DNA from: Actinocatenispora rupis
Lineage (GTDB): Bacteria > Actinomycetota > Actinomycetes > Mycobacteriales > Micromonosporaceae
Assembly (NCBI RefSeq): GCF_016861975.1
Contig: NZ_BOMB01000013.1
Span: 46,963 to 110,962 of the forward strand
Direction of reading: 5' to 3'
Length of the DNA stretch: 64,000 bases
Positions within the stretch are counted from its first letter, which is position 1. The number at the start of each line of letters is the position of its first letter. Under the pieces are notes generated by a model that worked only from the letters and a program-made list of their open reading frames with translations, was not told the DNA's origin and searched no databases. This document shows, one piece after another, positions 18,348-26,717 of the stretch. Position numbers and translations under genes: made by a program.

Positions 18348-19484
18348 ATGTGGCAGGCGGAAGCGGTGGTCGACCTGGGTGCGGTCGCCGGCAACGTCGC
18401 GCACCTGCGCGGGCTCACCCGCGCCGAGGTCATGGCCGTCGTCAAGGCCGACGGGTACGGGCACGGCGCGGTTCCGGTGGCGCGGGCCGCGCTGCGGGGC
18501 GGGGCGACGTGGCTGGGCGTGGCCACCCTCGACGAGGCGTACGAGCTGCGCGGTGCCGGTATCGACGCGCCGATGCTCGCCTGGCTGGTCACTCCCGGTA
18601 CGCCGCTGGCCGGTGCCGTACGCCGGGACATCGACCTGTCGGCCGCCACGGTCGGTCAGCTCGACGAGGTGGCCGACGCCGGGCGGCGGGAGGGCCGCGC
18701 CGCGCGGGTACACCTCAAGATCGACACGGGGCTGGGGCGGGGCGGCGCGACCCCGCAGTACTGGCCCGACCTGGTGACCGCGGCGGCCAAGGCGCAGGCC
18801 GACGGCGCCGTCGAGGTGGTCGGCACGTGGAGCCACCTGGCCTGCGCCGACGAGCCGGGACACCCGAGCGTCGACCGGCAGCTCGCCGCGTTCACCGACG
18901 CGCTCGCCGTCGCCGAACGCGCCGGGCTGCGGCCCGCGTACCGGCACCTGGCCAACTCGGCGGGGCTGCTCAGCCGGCCCGACACGCACTTCGACCTGGT
19001 ACGTGCCGGCATCTCGACGTACGGGCTGTCGCCGATCGCGGGGTGGCCGGCCGCGGCGGCGCTCGTACCGGCGATGACGCTGCGGGCCCGGATCCTCGTC
19101 ACCAAGCGGGTACCGGCCGGGCAGGGCGTGTCGTACGGGTTGACGTACACGACGCCGCGGGAGACGACGCTGGCCGTGGTGCCCCTCGGGTACGCGGACG
19201 GGATCCCGCGCGCCGCGAGCAACGCCGGCCCGGTACTCGTCGGCGGCGCCCGGCACACCATCGCCGGGCGCGTCTGCATGGACCAGTTCGTCGTCGACGC
19301 CGGGGACGACCCGGTCGCCGACGGGGACGTCGCGGTGCTGTTCGGGCCGGGCACCGACGGCGAACCGACCGCCGACGACTGGGCCGCCGTGCTGTCCACC
19401 ATCAGCTACGAGGTCGTCAGCCGGATCGGGCCGCGCGCCCGCCGGGTGTACGTGGGCGCCCCCGACACCGACCCGGCGGCCTGA
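18348..19484 (+). CDS. alr: Alanine racemase
   Basis: A 378-residue PLP enzyme making D-alanine for peptidoglycan. The PLP lysine lies in EVMAVVKADGYGHGAVPVAR, a phosphate-binding stretch in RAGISTYGLSP, and the catalytic Tyr region in GLTYTTPRETTLAVVPLGYA, with the CMDQFVVD motif near the C-terminus. ATG 18348 matches the family start. The next gene begins at the last base of the stop codon (TGATG). Confidence 0.97.
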   Translation: MWQAEAVVDLGAVAGNVAHLRGLTRAEVMAVVKADGYGHGAVPVARAALRGGATWLGVATLDEAYELRGAGIDAPMLAWLVTPGTPLAGAVRRDIDLSAATVGQLDEVADAGRREGRAARVHLKIDTGLGRGGATPQYWPDLVTAAAKAQADGAVEVVGTWSHLACADEPGHPSVDRQLAAFTDALAVAERAGLRPAYRHLANSAGLLSRPDTHFDLVRAGISTYGLSPIAGWPAAAALVPAMTLRARILVTKRVPAGQGVSYGLTYTTPRETTLAVVPLGYADGIPRAASNAGPVLVGGARHTIAGRVCMDQFVVDAGDDPVADGDVAVLFGPGTDGEPTADDWAAVLSTISYEVVSRIGPRARRVYVGAPDTDPAA

Positions 19485-20575
19485 TGGCGACCCCGGACCG
19501 GCGCCGGCGCGCGCGTACCGCGGGGCTGCTCGGCGCCGTCGTGGGTGTCGCCGCGGCCGGCGTTGCGGGTGGCATCGCCGTACAGAAACTGTTGGTACGC
19601 AAGGAGAAGGCCGGGCCGGACCCGTACCGGGACGAGCCGTTCGACGCGCTGCCGTACGACACGGAGACGACGGTGACCACGGACGGCGGGGTCGACCTGC
19701 ACGTCGAGGTCGTCGAGGCACCGGGGCGGCGCAAGCGGTCCGCGCCGACCGTCGTCCTCGTCCACGGGTACGCGCTCGACATGGGCACCTTCCACTTCCA
19801 GCGGCGCGCGCTGACCGAGGCCGGCTACCGCGTCGTCGCGTACGACCAGCCGGGGCACGGGCGTTCGGCGCGTGCCGCGGACGGAGGGTACAGCATCCAG
19901 GCGCTCGGATCGGCGCTGTGGCGGGTGATCGAGCAGGTCGCGCCGGACGGGCCGCTCGTGCTCGTCGGGCACTCGATGGGCGCGATGACCATCATGGCGC
20001 TCGCCGAGCAGCACCCGCAGCTGTTCGGCCGGCGCGGCCGGGTCCGCGCCGTCGCGCTCATCTCCACGTCCGCCGGGAAGCTGTCCGAGGTACCGCTCGG
20101 GTTGCCGAACGTCCTGCCCCGGGCCCGCGCCCGCCTGCTTCCGGTACTCGCCGGCGCGGCGAAGCTGACGCCCGGCGTGATCGACCGGGCGCGTGGCGCC
20201 GCCACCGACGTCGCGTACCTGCTGACCCGGCGGTACGGGTTCGGCGGCGCGTCGCCCAGCCCCGCCGTCGTCGCGTACGTGGAACGCATGAACGAGCGGA
20301 CCTCCATCGAGGTCATCGCCGGCTACCTGGAGACGCTGTTCACCCACAGCCGGTACGCGGTGCTCTCGGTGCTGGCCGACACCGACGTGCTGGTCGTCGC
20401 CGGCGACAAGGACCTGTTCACGCCGCTCGCGCACGCCGAGGAGATCGCCCGGCTGCTGCCCACGGCGGAACTGCTGGTGGTACCGGACTCCGGGCACATG
20501 GCGCTGCTGGAGTACCCGGACGTGGTGAACCAGGCGCTGCTCGCACTCGTGGAACGGGCGGGAAGGAAACGATGA
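19484..20575 (+). CDS. Alpha/beta hydrolase, membrane-anchored
   Basis: 363 residues. One hydrophobic segment near the N-terminus (LLGAVVGVAAAGVAGGIAV) suggests a membrane anchor or uncleaved signal. The hydrolase fold shows VLVHGYALDMGTFHFQ, nucleophile LVGHSMGAMT, the acid in VVAGDKDLFTPL and His in PDSGHMALLEYP. The substrate is unknown. It overlaps alr by one base and tsaE by four, so it is part of the operon; a hydrolase in this slot between alr and tsaE is conserved in many actinobacteria. Confidence 0.92.
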   Translation: MATPDRRRRARTAGLLGAVVGVAAAGVAGGIAVQKLLVRKEKAGPDPYRDEPFDALPYDTETTVTTDGGVDLHVEVVEAPGRRKRSAPTVVLVHGYALDMGTFHFQRRALTEAGYRVVAYDQPGHGRSARAADGGYSIQALGSALWRVIEQVAPDGPLVLVGHSMGAMTIMALAEQHPQLFGRRGRVRAVALISTSAGKLSEVPLGLPNVLPRARARLLPVLAGAAKLTPGVIDRARGAATDVAYLLTRRYGFGGASPSPAVVAYVERMNERTSIEVIAGYLETLFTHSRYAVLSVLADTDVLVVAGDKDLFTPLAHAEEIARLLPTAELLVVPDSGHMALLEYPDVVNQALLALVERAGRKR

Positions 20576-21045
20576 CCGAGGCGGACATGACCGTCCACTG
20601 TGAACTGTCCACCGTGGACGACACCCGGGAGTTCGGGAAACGGCTCGCCGCGCTGCTGCGCGCCGGCGACCTCGTCGTCCTCGTCGGACCGCTCGGTGCC
20701 GGGAAAACCGCGCTGGCGCAAGGGATCGGCGCCGGGCTCGGCGTCACCGGCGCCGTCACCAGCCCCACGTTCGTCATCTCCCGCGTACACCGGGCCGGCA
20801 GCGGCGGCGTACCGATGGTGCACGTCGACGCGTACCGGCTCGGCGGGGTCGTCGAGGTCGACGACCTGGACCTCGACGCCAGCATCGACGAGTCCGTGAC
20901 CGTCGTCGAATGGGGCGAGGGGCTGGTCGAGCAGCTGAGCCCCGCCCGGCTCGACGTACGGATCTCGCGGCGCGACGACGACGTACGGGAGGTTGAGTTG
21001 GTGCCGCACGGCGGGGACTGGGGGGCTCGGCTCGCCTCGTTCTGA
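20572..21045 (+). CDS. tsaE: tRNA threonylcarbamoyladenosine biosynthesis ATPase TsaE
   Basis: 157 residues with the P-loop VVLVGPLGAGKTALAQGIG, the family motif TSPTFVISRVH, MVHVDAYRLGG, and the TVVEWGEG Walker-B-like segment. It works with TsaB and TsaD in adding threonylcarbamoyl to A37 of ANN-decoding tRNAs. ATG 20572 overlaps the previous stop. Its usual partner tsaB is not next; a 1.5-kb segment with an opposite-strand hydrolase intervenes. Confidence 0.96.
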   Translation: MTEADMTVHCELSTVDDTREFGKRLAALLRAGDLVVLVGPLGAGKTALAQGIGAGLGVTGAVTSPTFVISRVHRAGSGGVPMVHVDAYRLGGVVEVDDLDLDASIDESVTVVEWGEGLVEQLSPARLDVRISRRDDDVREVELVPHGGDWGARLASF

Positions 21046-21138
21046 ACGTGGCCGCCCGGCCTTGGGTTTCCTTGGTACTGCTCGCTCTTGTGGTGGTTCT
21101 TCCCCGGTGTCGGTTGCCCGTGCCGGGGCTTGGGGGTG

Positions 21139-21163
21139 CGAGAGAGGACGCTGTCCTCTCTCG
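21139..21163 (+). terminator. First hairpin after tsaE
   Basis: cgagagagga and tcctctctcg are perfectly complementary around cgctg, 94 nt after the tsaE stop. Confidence 0.6.
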
Positions 21164-21175
21164 CGCTCTCTCCTG

Positions 21176-21200
21176 CCAAAGGGGGCTTCGCCCCCTTTGG
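21176..21200 (+). terminator. Second hairpin after tsaE
   Basis: ccaaaggggg and ccccctttgg form a perfect 10-bp stem closed by a CUUCG-type loop, 12 nt after the first hairpin. A tandem hairpin terminator is the simplest reading. Confidence 0.75.
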
Positions 21201-21465
21201 AAACCCCCACAAGTAGGCAGATGCGTTCGCGTTCGCCTCTCGTCACCGGTCCAAGTCCTTGTGCGTCAACCGGAGTTGGCTTCTTTCACCGGGCTTGCTG
21301 TTCGCCCTGAAAAGTAGGCGGCCTCTTCGTTGCGCTGGTCGCCACCGTTTCTTGTGCTGCTCGTTGCTCCGCCCTCTCGCTACCCGGGTGTTGTTGGCGC
21401 CTTCGGCGCCCGCCGTACCGGGGAAGGTCTTGTATGGCTTGGTTTTTGAAGTAAAGGGTGGTGTG

Positions 21466-21589
21466 GGGGGAGGGGAGCGAGGCGAGTCCGATTCGTTCGC
21501 TCGCAAGTCGAGACCGGCCGCCGTGTGCGTCAGCACACAAGGTCGGGATCGGCGCCGCGAGGGGGCGAATCGGTTCGCCGCAGCGTCCC
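21466..21589 (-). repeat. Structured 3' repeat, copy A
   Basis: Read on the reverse strand, this aligns without gaps over 124 nt to copy B after groEL (42647-42770). It starts 3 nt after the stop codon of the reverse-strand hydrolase. It folds as an outer stem (ccgattcg/cgaatcgg), an inner stem (ctcgc/gcgag) and a conserved central hairpin gtgtgc-tgac-gcacac (21523-21538). Several stem positions differ from copy B by compensatory changes. Confidence 0.8.
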
Positions 21590-21592
21590 TGA

Positions 21593-22417
21593 CTATCGCG
21601 TCCAGTCCAGCAGGTGGGTGGTGAGGAGTGCGGGGTTGTCTTCTTGGGGGAGGTGGGCTGCTTGGGGGAGGAAGGTGAGGGTGGCGGTGGGGATGAGGCT
21701 GTGGAGGGTGTGGGCGCGGGCGACGGGGATCCAGGTGTCGTCGGTGCCCCAGCAGAGGAGTACGGGGATGTCGATGTCGGGGTAGTGGGGTTGGATCTCG
21801 TCGGTGTAGCGCTGGTCGGCCTGGGCGATCTGGTGGTAGAAGGCGGCCTGGCCGGTGGGGGTGAGCCAGGGGGCGGCGAGGGTGTCGAGGGTGGTGGGGT
21901 GCAGGCCGGGCGAGCTGGCCGTGGAGATGTACTCGCGGACGAGCGCGGCGTGCAGGTGCGGCGGGAGCTGCTCGAAGACGGCCGCGTTGGCGGCGACGAG
22001 CCGGAAGAACGGGGAGCCCCAGGGGGCGACGGCGACGGGGTCGACGAGGGCGAGCCGCCGGTACCGGGCGCCGTGCAGGAGGTGGGCGCGGAGGGCGACG
22101 GCGCCGCCGAAGTCGTGGGCGACGACGGCGGGGGTGTCGAGGCGCCAGTGGCGGAGCAGGTCGGTGAAGATGCGGCCCTGCGCGGCGAGGGACACGTCCT
22201 GGCCGTCGTACATGGCGGAGGTGCCGTAGCCGGGCATGTCCCAGACGTACACGCGGTGGCGGGTGGCGAGGGCGGCGGCGACGTTGCGCCAGACGTACGA
22301 GGAGAAGGGTGTGCCGTGGAGGAGGACGACGGGGTCGCCGTCGTCGGGGCCGAGGCTGTCCCAGCGGACCTCCCCGGACGTGCTGTCGAAGGTCTGCGTG
22401 AGGTTCCAGTCGTGCAC
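21593..22417 (-). CDS. Alpha/beta hydrolase, haloalkane dehalogenase-like
   Basis: 274 residues. PVVLLHGTPFSSYVWRNV carries the oxyanion HG; the nucleophile elbow is VVAHDFGGAVALR, with Asp in place of Ser as in haloalkane dehalogenases and epoxide hydrolases; the acid lies near CWGTDDTWIPV and the His in LPQAAHLPQEDNP. It should open an ester-like intermediate from a halide or epoxide, but the substrate is unknown. GTG 22417 is chosen at the start of homology; the frame upstream overlaps tsaB antisense. It sits on the opposite strand between tsaE and tsaB with a repeat directly behind it, so it is probably an insertion. Confidence 0.9.
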   Translation of the reverse strand: MHDWNLTQTFDSTSGEVRWDSLGPDDGDPVVLLHGTPFSSYVWRNVAAALATRHRVYVWDMPGYGTSAMYDGQDVSLAAQGRIFTDLLRHWRLDTPAVVAHDFGGAVALRAHLLHGARYRRLALVDPVAVAPWGSPFFRLVAANAAVFEQLPPHLHAALVREYISTASSPGLHPTTLDTLAAPWLTPTGQAAFYHQIAQADQRYTDEIQPHYPDIDIPVLLCWGTDDTWIPVARAHTLHSLIPTATLTFLPQAAHLPQEDNPALLTTHLLDWTR

Positions 22418-22580
22418 GGCGTCGCCCTTCGTCCGGTCGGTCGTTGGTCCAGGGTCGCAGCATCGCCGACCGCGGAACGGTGGGGGAGAATGTCCGGACA
22501 TCCGACGTGGTGCGCGTTGCGGGGTGGTACCCGGTGGTGCCGGTGCGCGCGGCGGGGTGGCGCGAGGCAGGATTGACGAC

Positions 22581-23255
22581 GTGTTGGTGCTGGGAGTGGA
22601 CACGGCGACGGCGGCGGTGACGGCGGTCCTCGCCGAGGTGGACGCGGACGGCGTACGCGAGCTGGCGTCGGCGGTGACCGTCGACGGGCGGGCGCACGGG
22701 GAGCGGCTGGCGCCGTCGGTGGCCGAGGTGCTGACCCGAGCCGGGCGTACGGTCGGCGAGCTGTCGGCGGTGGTGGCGGGCACCGGGCCGGGGCCGTTCA
22801 CGGGGCTGCGGGTGGGTCTGGTGACGGCGACGGCGATGGCGCAGGCACTCGGCGTCCCGACGTACGGGGTGTGTTCGCTGGACGCGCTGGGCGCCGCCGC
22901 CGGGCCGGGCCGGGTACTCGTGGCGACGGACGCGCGCCGCCGCGAGGTCTACTGGGCGCGGTACGTCGACGGGGTCCGTACCGACGGGCCCGCCGTGGCG
23001 AAACCCGCCGACGTCCACGTGGACGCGGAGCGGGCGGTCGGCGACGGGGCCGGGAAGTACGCGGAGGTGCTGGGTGTCCGGATCGTGCCGGAGCCGCGGT
23101 ACCCGGTGGGTGCGGTGCTGGTGGGCCTGGCGGCGGAGCGGATCCTGGCCGGGGCGCCGGGCGAGGTGCTGGAGCCGCGGTACCTGCGGCGGCCGGACGT
23201 GACACCGGCCGCGCCGGCGGCGACCCGGCCCGCCGCGGCCGGGACGCCCCGGTGA
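22581..23255 (+). CDS. tsaB: tRNA threonylcarbamoyladenosine biosynthesis protein TsaB
   Basis: 224 residues beginning VLVLGVDTATAAVTAVLAEV with GAGTGPGPFTGL-like motif (VAGTGPGPFTGLRVGLVTA) and TDARRREVYWARYV. TsaB is the non-catalytic ASKHA partner of TsaD in t6A synthesis. GTG 22581 gives the family N-terminus. Its end overlaps rimI by 4 nt. Confidence 0.95.
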   Translation: MLVLGVDTATAAVTAVLAEVDADGVRELASAVTVDGRAHGERLAPSVAEVLTRAGRTVGELSAVVAGTGPGPFTGLRVGLVTATAMAQALGVPTYGVCSLDALGAAAGPGRVLVATDARRREVYWARYVDGVRTDGPAVAKPADVHVDAERAVGDGAGKYAEVLGVRIVPEPRYPVGAVLVGLAAERILAGAPGEVLEPRYLRRPDVTPAAPAATRPAAAGTPR

Positions 23256-23695
23256 CGATCGACCGGCTGCGGTGGTGGCACATCCGTGAGCTGCTGCCGA
23301 TCGAGGAGGACCTGTTCGGCGCGGAACGGTGGAGCGCCGCCATGTTCTGGAACGAGCTGGCCTCCGGCCACTACTACCGGATCGCCCGCGAGGACGGCGA
23401 GATCGTCGGGTACGCGGGGCTCGCGGTGACCGGGCCGGACGAGGCGTGGGTGCAGAACATCGCGGTACGCCGGGACCGGCAGCACGCGGGCATCGGCCGG
23501 GCGCTGCTGTCGGACCTGCTCGCGGAGGCGGCCCGGCGCGGCGCGACCCGGGTACTGCTGGAGGTCGCGGTGGACAACGAGCCGGCCAAGCGCCTGTACG
23601 AGCGGTACGGGTTCGTCCCGGTCGGCGTACGCAAGGGCTACTACCAGCCGAGCAACACCGACGCGCTGGTGATGGAGAGGCGGGAGGAACGGTGA
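23252..23695 (+). CDS. rimI: Ribosomal protein S18-alanine N-acetyltransferase
   Basis: A 147-residue GNAT enzyme. [40 protein letters not shown] (acetyl-CoA loop) and ELYERYGF-like [18 protein letters not shown] match RimI. It is coupled to both tsaB and tsaD by GTGA overlaps, the standard actinobacterial cluster. Confidence 0.94.
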   Translation: MTIDRLRWWHIRELLPIEEDLFGAERWSAAMFWNELASGHYYRIAREDGEIVGYAGLAVTGPDEAWVQNIAVRRDRQHAGIGRALLSDLLAEAARRGATRVLLEVAVDNEPAKRLYERYGFVPVGVRKGYYQPSNTDALVMERREER

Positions 23696-24750
23696 CGGAC
23701 GAGCCGCTGGTGCTCGGGATCGAGACGTCCTGCGACGAGACGGGCATCGGCGTGGTACGCGGGACGACGCTGCTGGCCGACGCGGTCGCGTCGAGCATGG
23801 CCGAGCACGCGAAGTTCGGCGGGGTGGTGCCGGAGGTGGCGAGCCGGGCGCACCTGGAGGCGATGGCCGGCACGATGCGGCAGGCGCTCGACACCGCCGG
23901 CGTACGACTGTCCGATGTGGACGCCGTCGCGGTGACCGCCGGGCCGGGGCTGGCGGGCGCGCTGCTGGTCGGGGTGGCCGCGGCGAAGGCGTACGCGCTG
24001 GCCGCCGGAAAGCCCCTGTACGGCGTGAACCACCTGTCCGCGCACGTCGCGGTGGACACGCTGGAGCACGGGCCGCTGCCCGAGCCGGCGATCGCGATGC
24101 TGGTGTCCGGTGGGCACTCGTCGCTGCTGATGGTGGAGGACCTGGCGGGCCGGGTGGAGCCGCTCGGCGCGACGATCGACGACGCCGCGGGCGAGGCGTT
24201 CGACAAGGTGGCCCGGCTGCTGGGGCTGCCGTTCCCGGGCGGGCCGCCGATCGACCGGGCGGCGCGCGACGGCGACCCGGTCTCGATCGACTTCCCGCGC
24301 GGCCTGACCGGACCGCGCGATCTGGTACGGCACCGGTTCGACTTCTCGTTCTCGGGGTTGAAGACGGCGGTGGCGCGCTGGGTGGAGGCGCGCGAGCGTA
24401 CCGGGGAGCCGGTGCCGGTGGCCGACGTGGCCGCGTCGTTCCAGGAGGCGGTGTGCGACGTGTTGTCCCGCAAGGCGATCGACGCCTGCCGTACCCGCGG
24501 GGTGGACACGCTGCTCGTCGGCGGCGGCGTCGCGGCGAACTCGCGGCTGCGCGCGATGGTGACCGAGCGGGCCGCGGCGTACGGCATCACGGTGCGGATC
24601 CCGCGACCGAAGCTGTGCACCGACAACGGCGCGATGGTCGCGGCGCTCGGCTCGCACCTGGTCGCCGCCGCCGTACCGCCGTCCACATTGGACATTCCGG
24701 CCGACTCGGCGCTGCCGGTGACGACCGTCAGCCTGGCCGACCGGCTCTGA
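23692..24750 (+). CDS. tsaD: tRNA threonylcarbamoyltransferase TsaD
   Basis: 352 residues. [16 protein letters not shown] at the N-terminus, metal-binding HxxxH in [37 protein letters not shown] and the C-terminal [15 protein letters not shown] identify the catalytic subunit that transfers the threonylcarbamoyl group to tRNA. Last gene of the rimI-tsaD run. Confidence 0.97.
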   Translation: MTDEPLVLGIETSCDETGIGVVRGTTLLADAVASSMAEHAKFGGVVPEVASRAHLEAMAGTMRQALDTAGVRLSDVDAVAVTAGPGLAGALLVGVAAAKAYALAAGKPLYGVNHLSAHVAVDTLEHGPLPEPAIAMLVSGGHSSLLMVEDLAGRVEPLGATIDDAAGEAFDKVARLLGLPFPGGPPIDRAARDGDPVSIDFPRGLTGPRDLVRHRFDFSFSGLKTAVARWVEARERTGEPVPVADVAASFQEAVCDVLSRKAIDACRTRGVDTLLVGGGVAANSRLRAMVTERAAAYGITVRIPRPKLCTDNGAMVAALGSHLVAAAVPPSTLDIPADSALPVTTVSLADRL

Positions 24751-24795
24751 CCGGTACGGGTATCGATCGATGTCGACGAATCGGGGCGGGGCACA

Positions 24796-25059
24796 ATGAG
24801 CGGCGTGATCGTGCGCATGTGGGAGGCCCGGGCGTACCGCGACGGTTTCGCCGAGCTGCTGGACTGGGTCTGCGAGGACGCGGTGCCGGGGCTGGAGTCC
24901 GCCCCGGGTCACCTGGACACCGAGGTGTTCAGCGCGGCCGACCGGCGCGTCGTCGTGATCTCCCGGTGGCGCGGCGAGCCGGCCGTGATGCCCGAACCGC
25001 CCGGCCACCTCGTCCCGCGCGACCCGCACGCCTGGGACTTCACCCCGGTCGACCGCTGA
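24796..25059 (+). CDS. Small antibiotic-biosynthesis-monooxygenase-fold-like protein
   Basis: 87 residues: VIVRMWEARAYRDGFAELLD, then a beta-rich stretch with TEVFSAADRRVVVISRWRGE, reminiscent of the ferredoxin-like ABM/DUF fold. I am not sure of the family. ATG 24796 or GTG 24808 could be the start. It follows tsaD by 45 nt and converges with the HAD gene. Confidence 0.65.
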   Translation: MSGVIVRMWEARAYRDGFAELLDWVCEDAVPGLESAPGHLDTEVFSAADRRVVVISRWRGEPAVMPEPPGHLVPRDPHAWDFTPVDR

Positions 25060-25063
25060 GCCG

Positions 25064-25762
25064 TCAGTCCGCCTGATCCGGTACCAGGTCGGCCAGCAGG
25101 GCGGGCAGCTCGGACAGCGACGTGATCCGCGGGCCGGCCCAGTCGGCGGTGTCCACGTCCGGGTCGGCCAGCGGCGTGGCGGCCAGTACGGTCGGCAGGC
25201 CCAGCGCCACCGCGCCGGGCAGCTCGCCGCTCGCGCCGTCCCCGACGAACGCGCACGACGCGGGCGGCAGGTTCAGCGCCACCACCGCCGCCAGGTACGC
25301 CCGCGGGTCGGGCTTGGCGTGGCCCAGCGTGCTGGAGAACACCGCCAGCTCGAACCGGGTCACGAACTCGGTCTCCCGCCACAGCTGCGCGGTCTCCGCG
25401 CTGCAGTTCGTCACCAGCGCCAGCCGCCAGCCGTCGCCGCGCAGCCGGTCCAGCGCGTCCAACACCCCTGGCCCCGGTACGAGCTGGCGCCGCGTCAACG
25501 CGAGGCGCTGCCGTACGGCGCTGTCGACGGCGGCCGGCGTGGGGTTGCCGCCCACCCGTTCCGCGAGCGTACGCACGGTTTCGGGGATGTCGCCGAGGTG
25601 CCCGGTGAACCGGTCCCGGCGGCTGGCGCGAACCTCGGCGGCGAAACGGGTCGGGTCGACGCCGAGGACGGCGGCGATCCGGCGGGAGGTCTCGTCCCGC
25701 TCGGCGTTGGTGTCGCCCGGCACCAGCGTGCCGAACAGGTCGAACAGGATCGCTCGGGTCAC
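25064..25762 (-). CDS. HAD-family hydrolase
   Basis: 232 residues with HAD motifs in order: nucleophile loop ILFDLFGTLVPGD, motif II LALVTNCSAET, motif III Lys in STLGHAKPDPRAYL, and motif IV CAFVGDGASGELPGA. The second residue after the nucleophile Asp is Phe where phosphatases have Asp, as in a known HAD branch; this argues against a standard phosphatase. The substrate is unknown. Confidence 0.88.
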   Translation of the reverse strand: MTRAILFDLFGTLVPGDTNAERDETSRRIAAVLGVDPTRFAAEVRASRRDRFTGHLGDIPETVRTLAERVGGNPTPAAVDSAVRQRLALTRRQLVPGPGVLDALDRLRGDGWRLALVTNCSAETAQLWRETEFVTRFELAVFSSTLGHAKPDPRAYLAAVVALNLPPASCAFVGDGASGELPGAVALGLPTVLAATPLADPDVDTADWAGPRITSLSELPALLADLVPDQAD

Positions 25763-25771
25763 GCCCGAACG

Positions 25772-26602
25772 CTACCGGGTGGCCAGGTCGGCGGTGCCGA
25801 TCACCCGGACCATCCCGAGCGCCTCGTACCCGGGGGTGCCGGGGGCGGCGGTGTAGAAGATGAGCCGCTGGTCGCGTTCGGGGATGTCGAGGGTCTGGCA
25901 GTCCACCTCGAACGTACCGAGGGTCGGGTGCCGGATCAGCTTGCTGGTCGACCGCCGCGTGTCGACCTCGTGCGCCGCCCACAGCTCGTCGAAGAGCGGA
26001 TGCCCGGCCAGGTCCGCCACCAGCTCCCGGATGCTCGCGTCGTCCGGGTAGCGGGCCGCGGCGGCGCGCAGGTCCGCCACCATCTCCCGGGCGAACGTCA
26101 CCCGGTCCGCCGTCTCCGTACCGCCCGGCTGGAACAGCCAGCGCAGCCCGTTCCGCTCCCGCTCCGGGTACGCGGCCAGGTCACGGCCGAGGGTGGCGCA
26201 CAGCATCGGGTTCCACGCCAGGATGTCCGACTTCGCGTCGACCACCATCGCCGGCGTGTCGTCCAGCCGGTCCAGCAACCGCAGGATTCCCGCCGGTACG
26301 TCCCGGCGCGGCCCCGCACCCGGCCCCGGCGTACGCGCGGCCAGGTGGAACAGGTGGCGCCGTTCGTCCTCGGACAGCCGCAGTGCCCGGGACAGCGCGT
26401 CGAGTACCTGTTCGGACGGGTGCGGCCCGCGCGCCTGCTCCAGCCGTACGTAGTAGTCCACGGACATGCCGGCCAGGTGCGCGACCTCCTCGCGGCGCAG
26501 CCCCGGCGTACGGCGGTGGTTGCCGGGTGGCAGGCCCACGTCCGCCGGCTGGATCCGGGCGCGGCGCAGGCGGAGGAAGTCGGCTAACTCGGCACGGTCC
26601 AT
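25772..26602 (-). CDS. Helix-turn-helix regulator with MmyB-like ligand domain
   Basis: 276 residues. The N-terminal XRE domain (LADFLRLRRARIQPADVGLP, then TPGLRREEVAHLAGMSVDYY, EQARGPHPSEQVL) is followed by the MmyB-like domain with DILAWNPMLCATLGRD and a LIFYTAAPGTP C-terminus. ATG 26602 is chosen from the family start (MDRAELADFL). Likely a one-component regulator binding a fatty-acid-like ligand; targets are unknown. It lies 9 nt from the start of the HAD gene, same strand. Confidence 0.9.
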   Translation of the reverse strand: MDRAELADFLRLRRARIQPADVGLPPGNHRRTPGLRREEVAHLAGMSVDYYVRLEQARGPHPSEQVLDALSRALRLSEDERRHLFHLAARTPGPGAGPRRDVPAGILRLLDRLDDTPAMVVDAKSDILAWNPMLCATLGRDLAAYPERERNGLRWLFQPGGTETADRVTFAREMVADLRAAAARYPDDASIRELVADLAGHPLFDELWAAHEVDTRRSTSKLIRHPTLGTFEVDCQTLDIPERDQRLIFYTAAPGTPGYEALGMVRVIGTADLATR

Positions 26603-26717
26603 GCCGCAAGTATCACGCCGCCGCCCGCCCGCATCCTGGTACCGCCGGTCCCTGGCTCGCCCCGCCGCACCCTGGCGCTCGTTGCGCGCCAACGATGTCC
26701 GTCGCGGACCGGCGGCG

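Larger units (their letters stand above)
21046..21592. other. 547-nt non-coding segment, lower GC, with hairpins and a structured repeat
   Basis: This stretch is visibly less GC-rich than its surroundings. It has two adjacent hairpins after tsaE, a ggcgcc-ttc-ggcgcc hairpin (21396-21410) and copy A of the structured repeat (21466-21589). Small open frames inside lack coding character. It looks like acquired or decaying DNA inside the tsa operon. Confidence 0.65.

Noticed and set aside
21259..21624. Small frames with peptides such as AVCVSTQGRDRRRE
   Set aside because: A similar peptide appears antisense behind groEL because both come from the same DNA repeat. Conservation follows base pairing rather than codons, and there is no good ribosome binding site.
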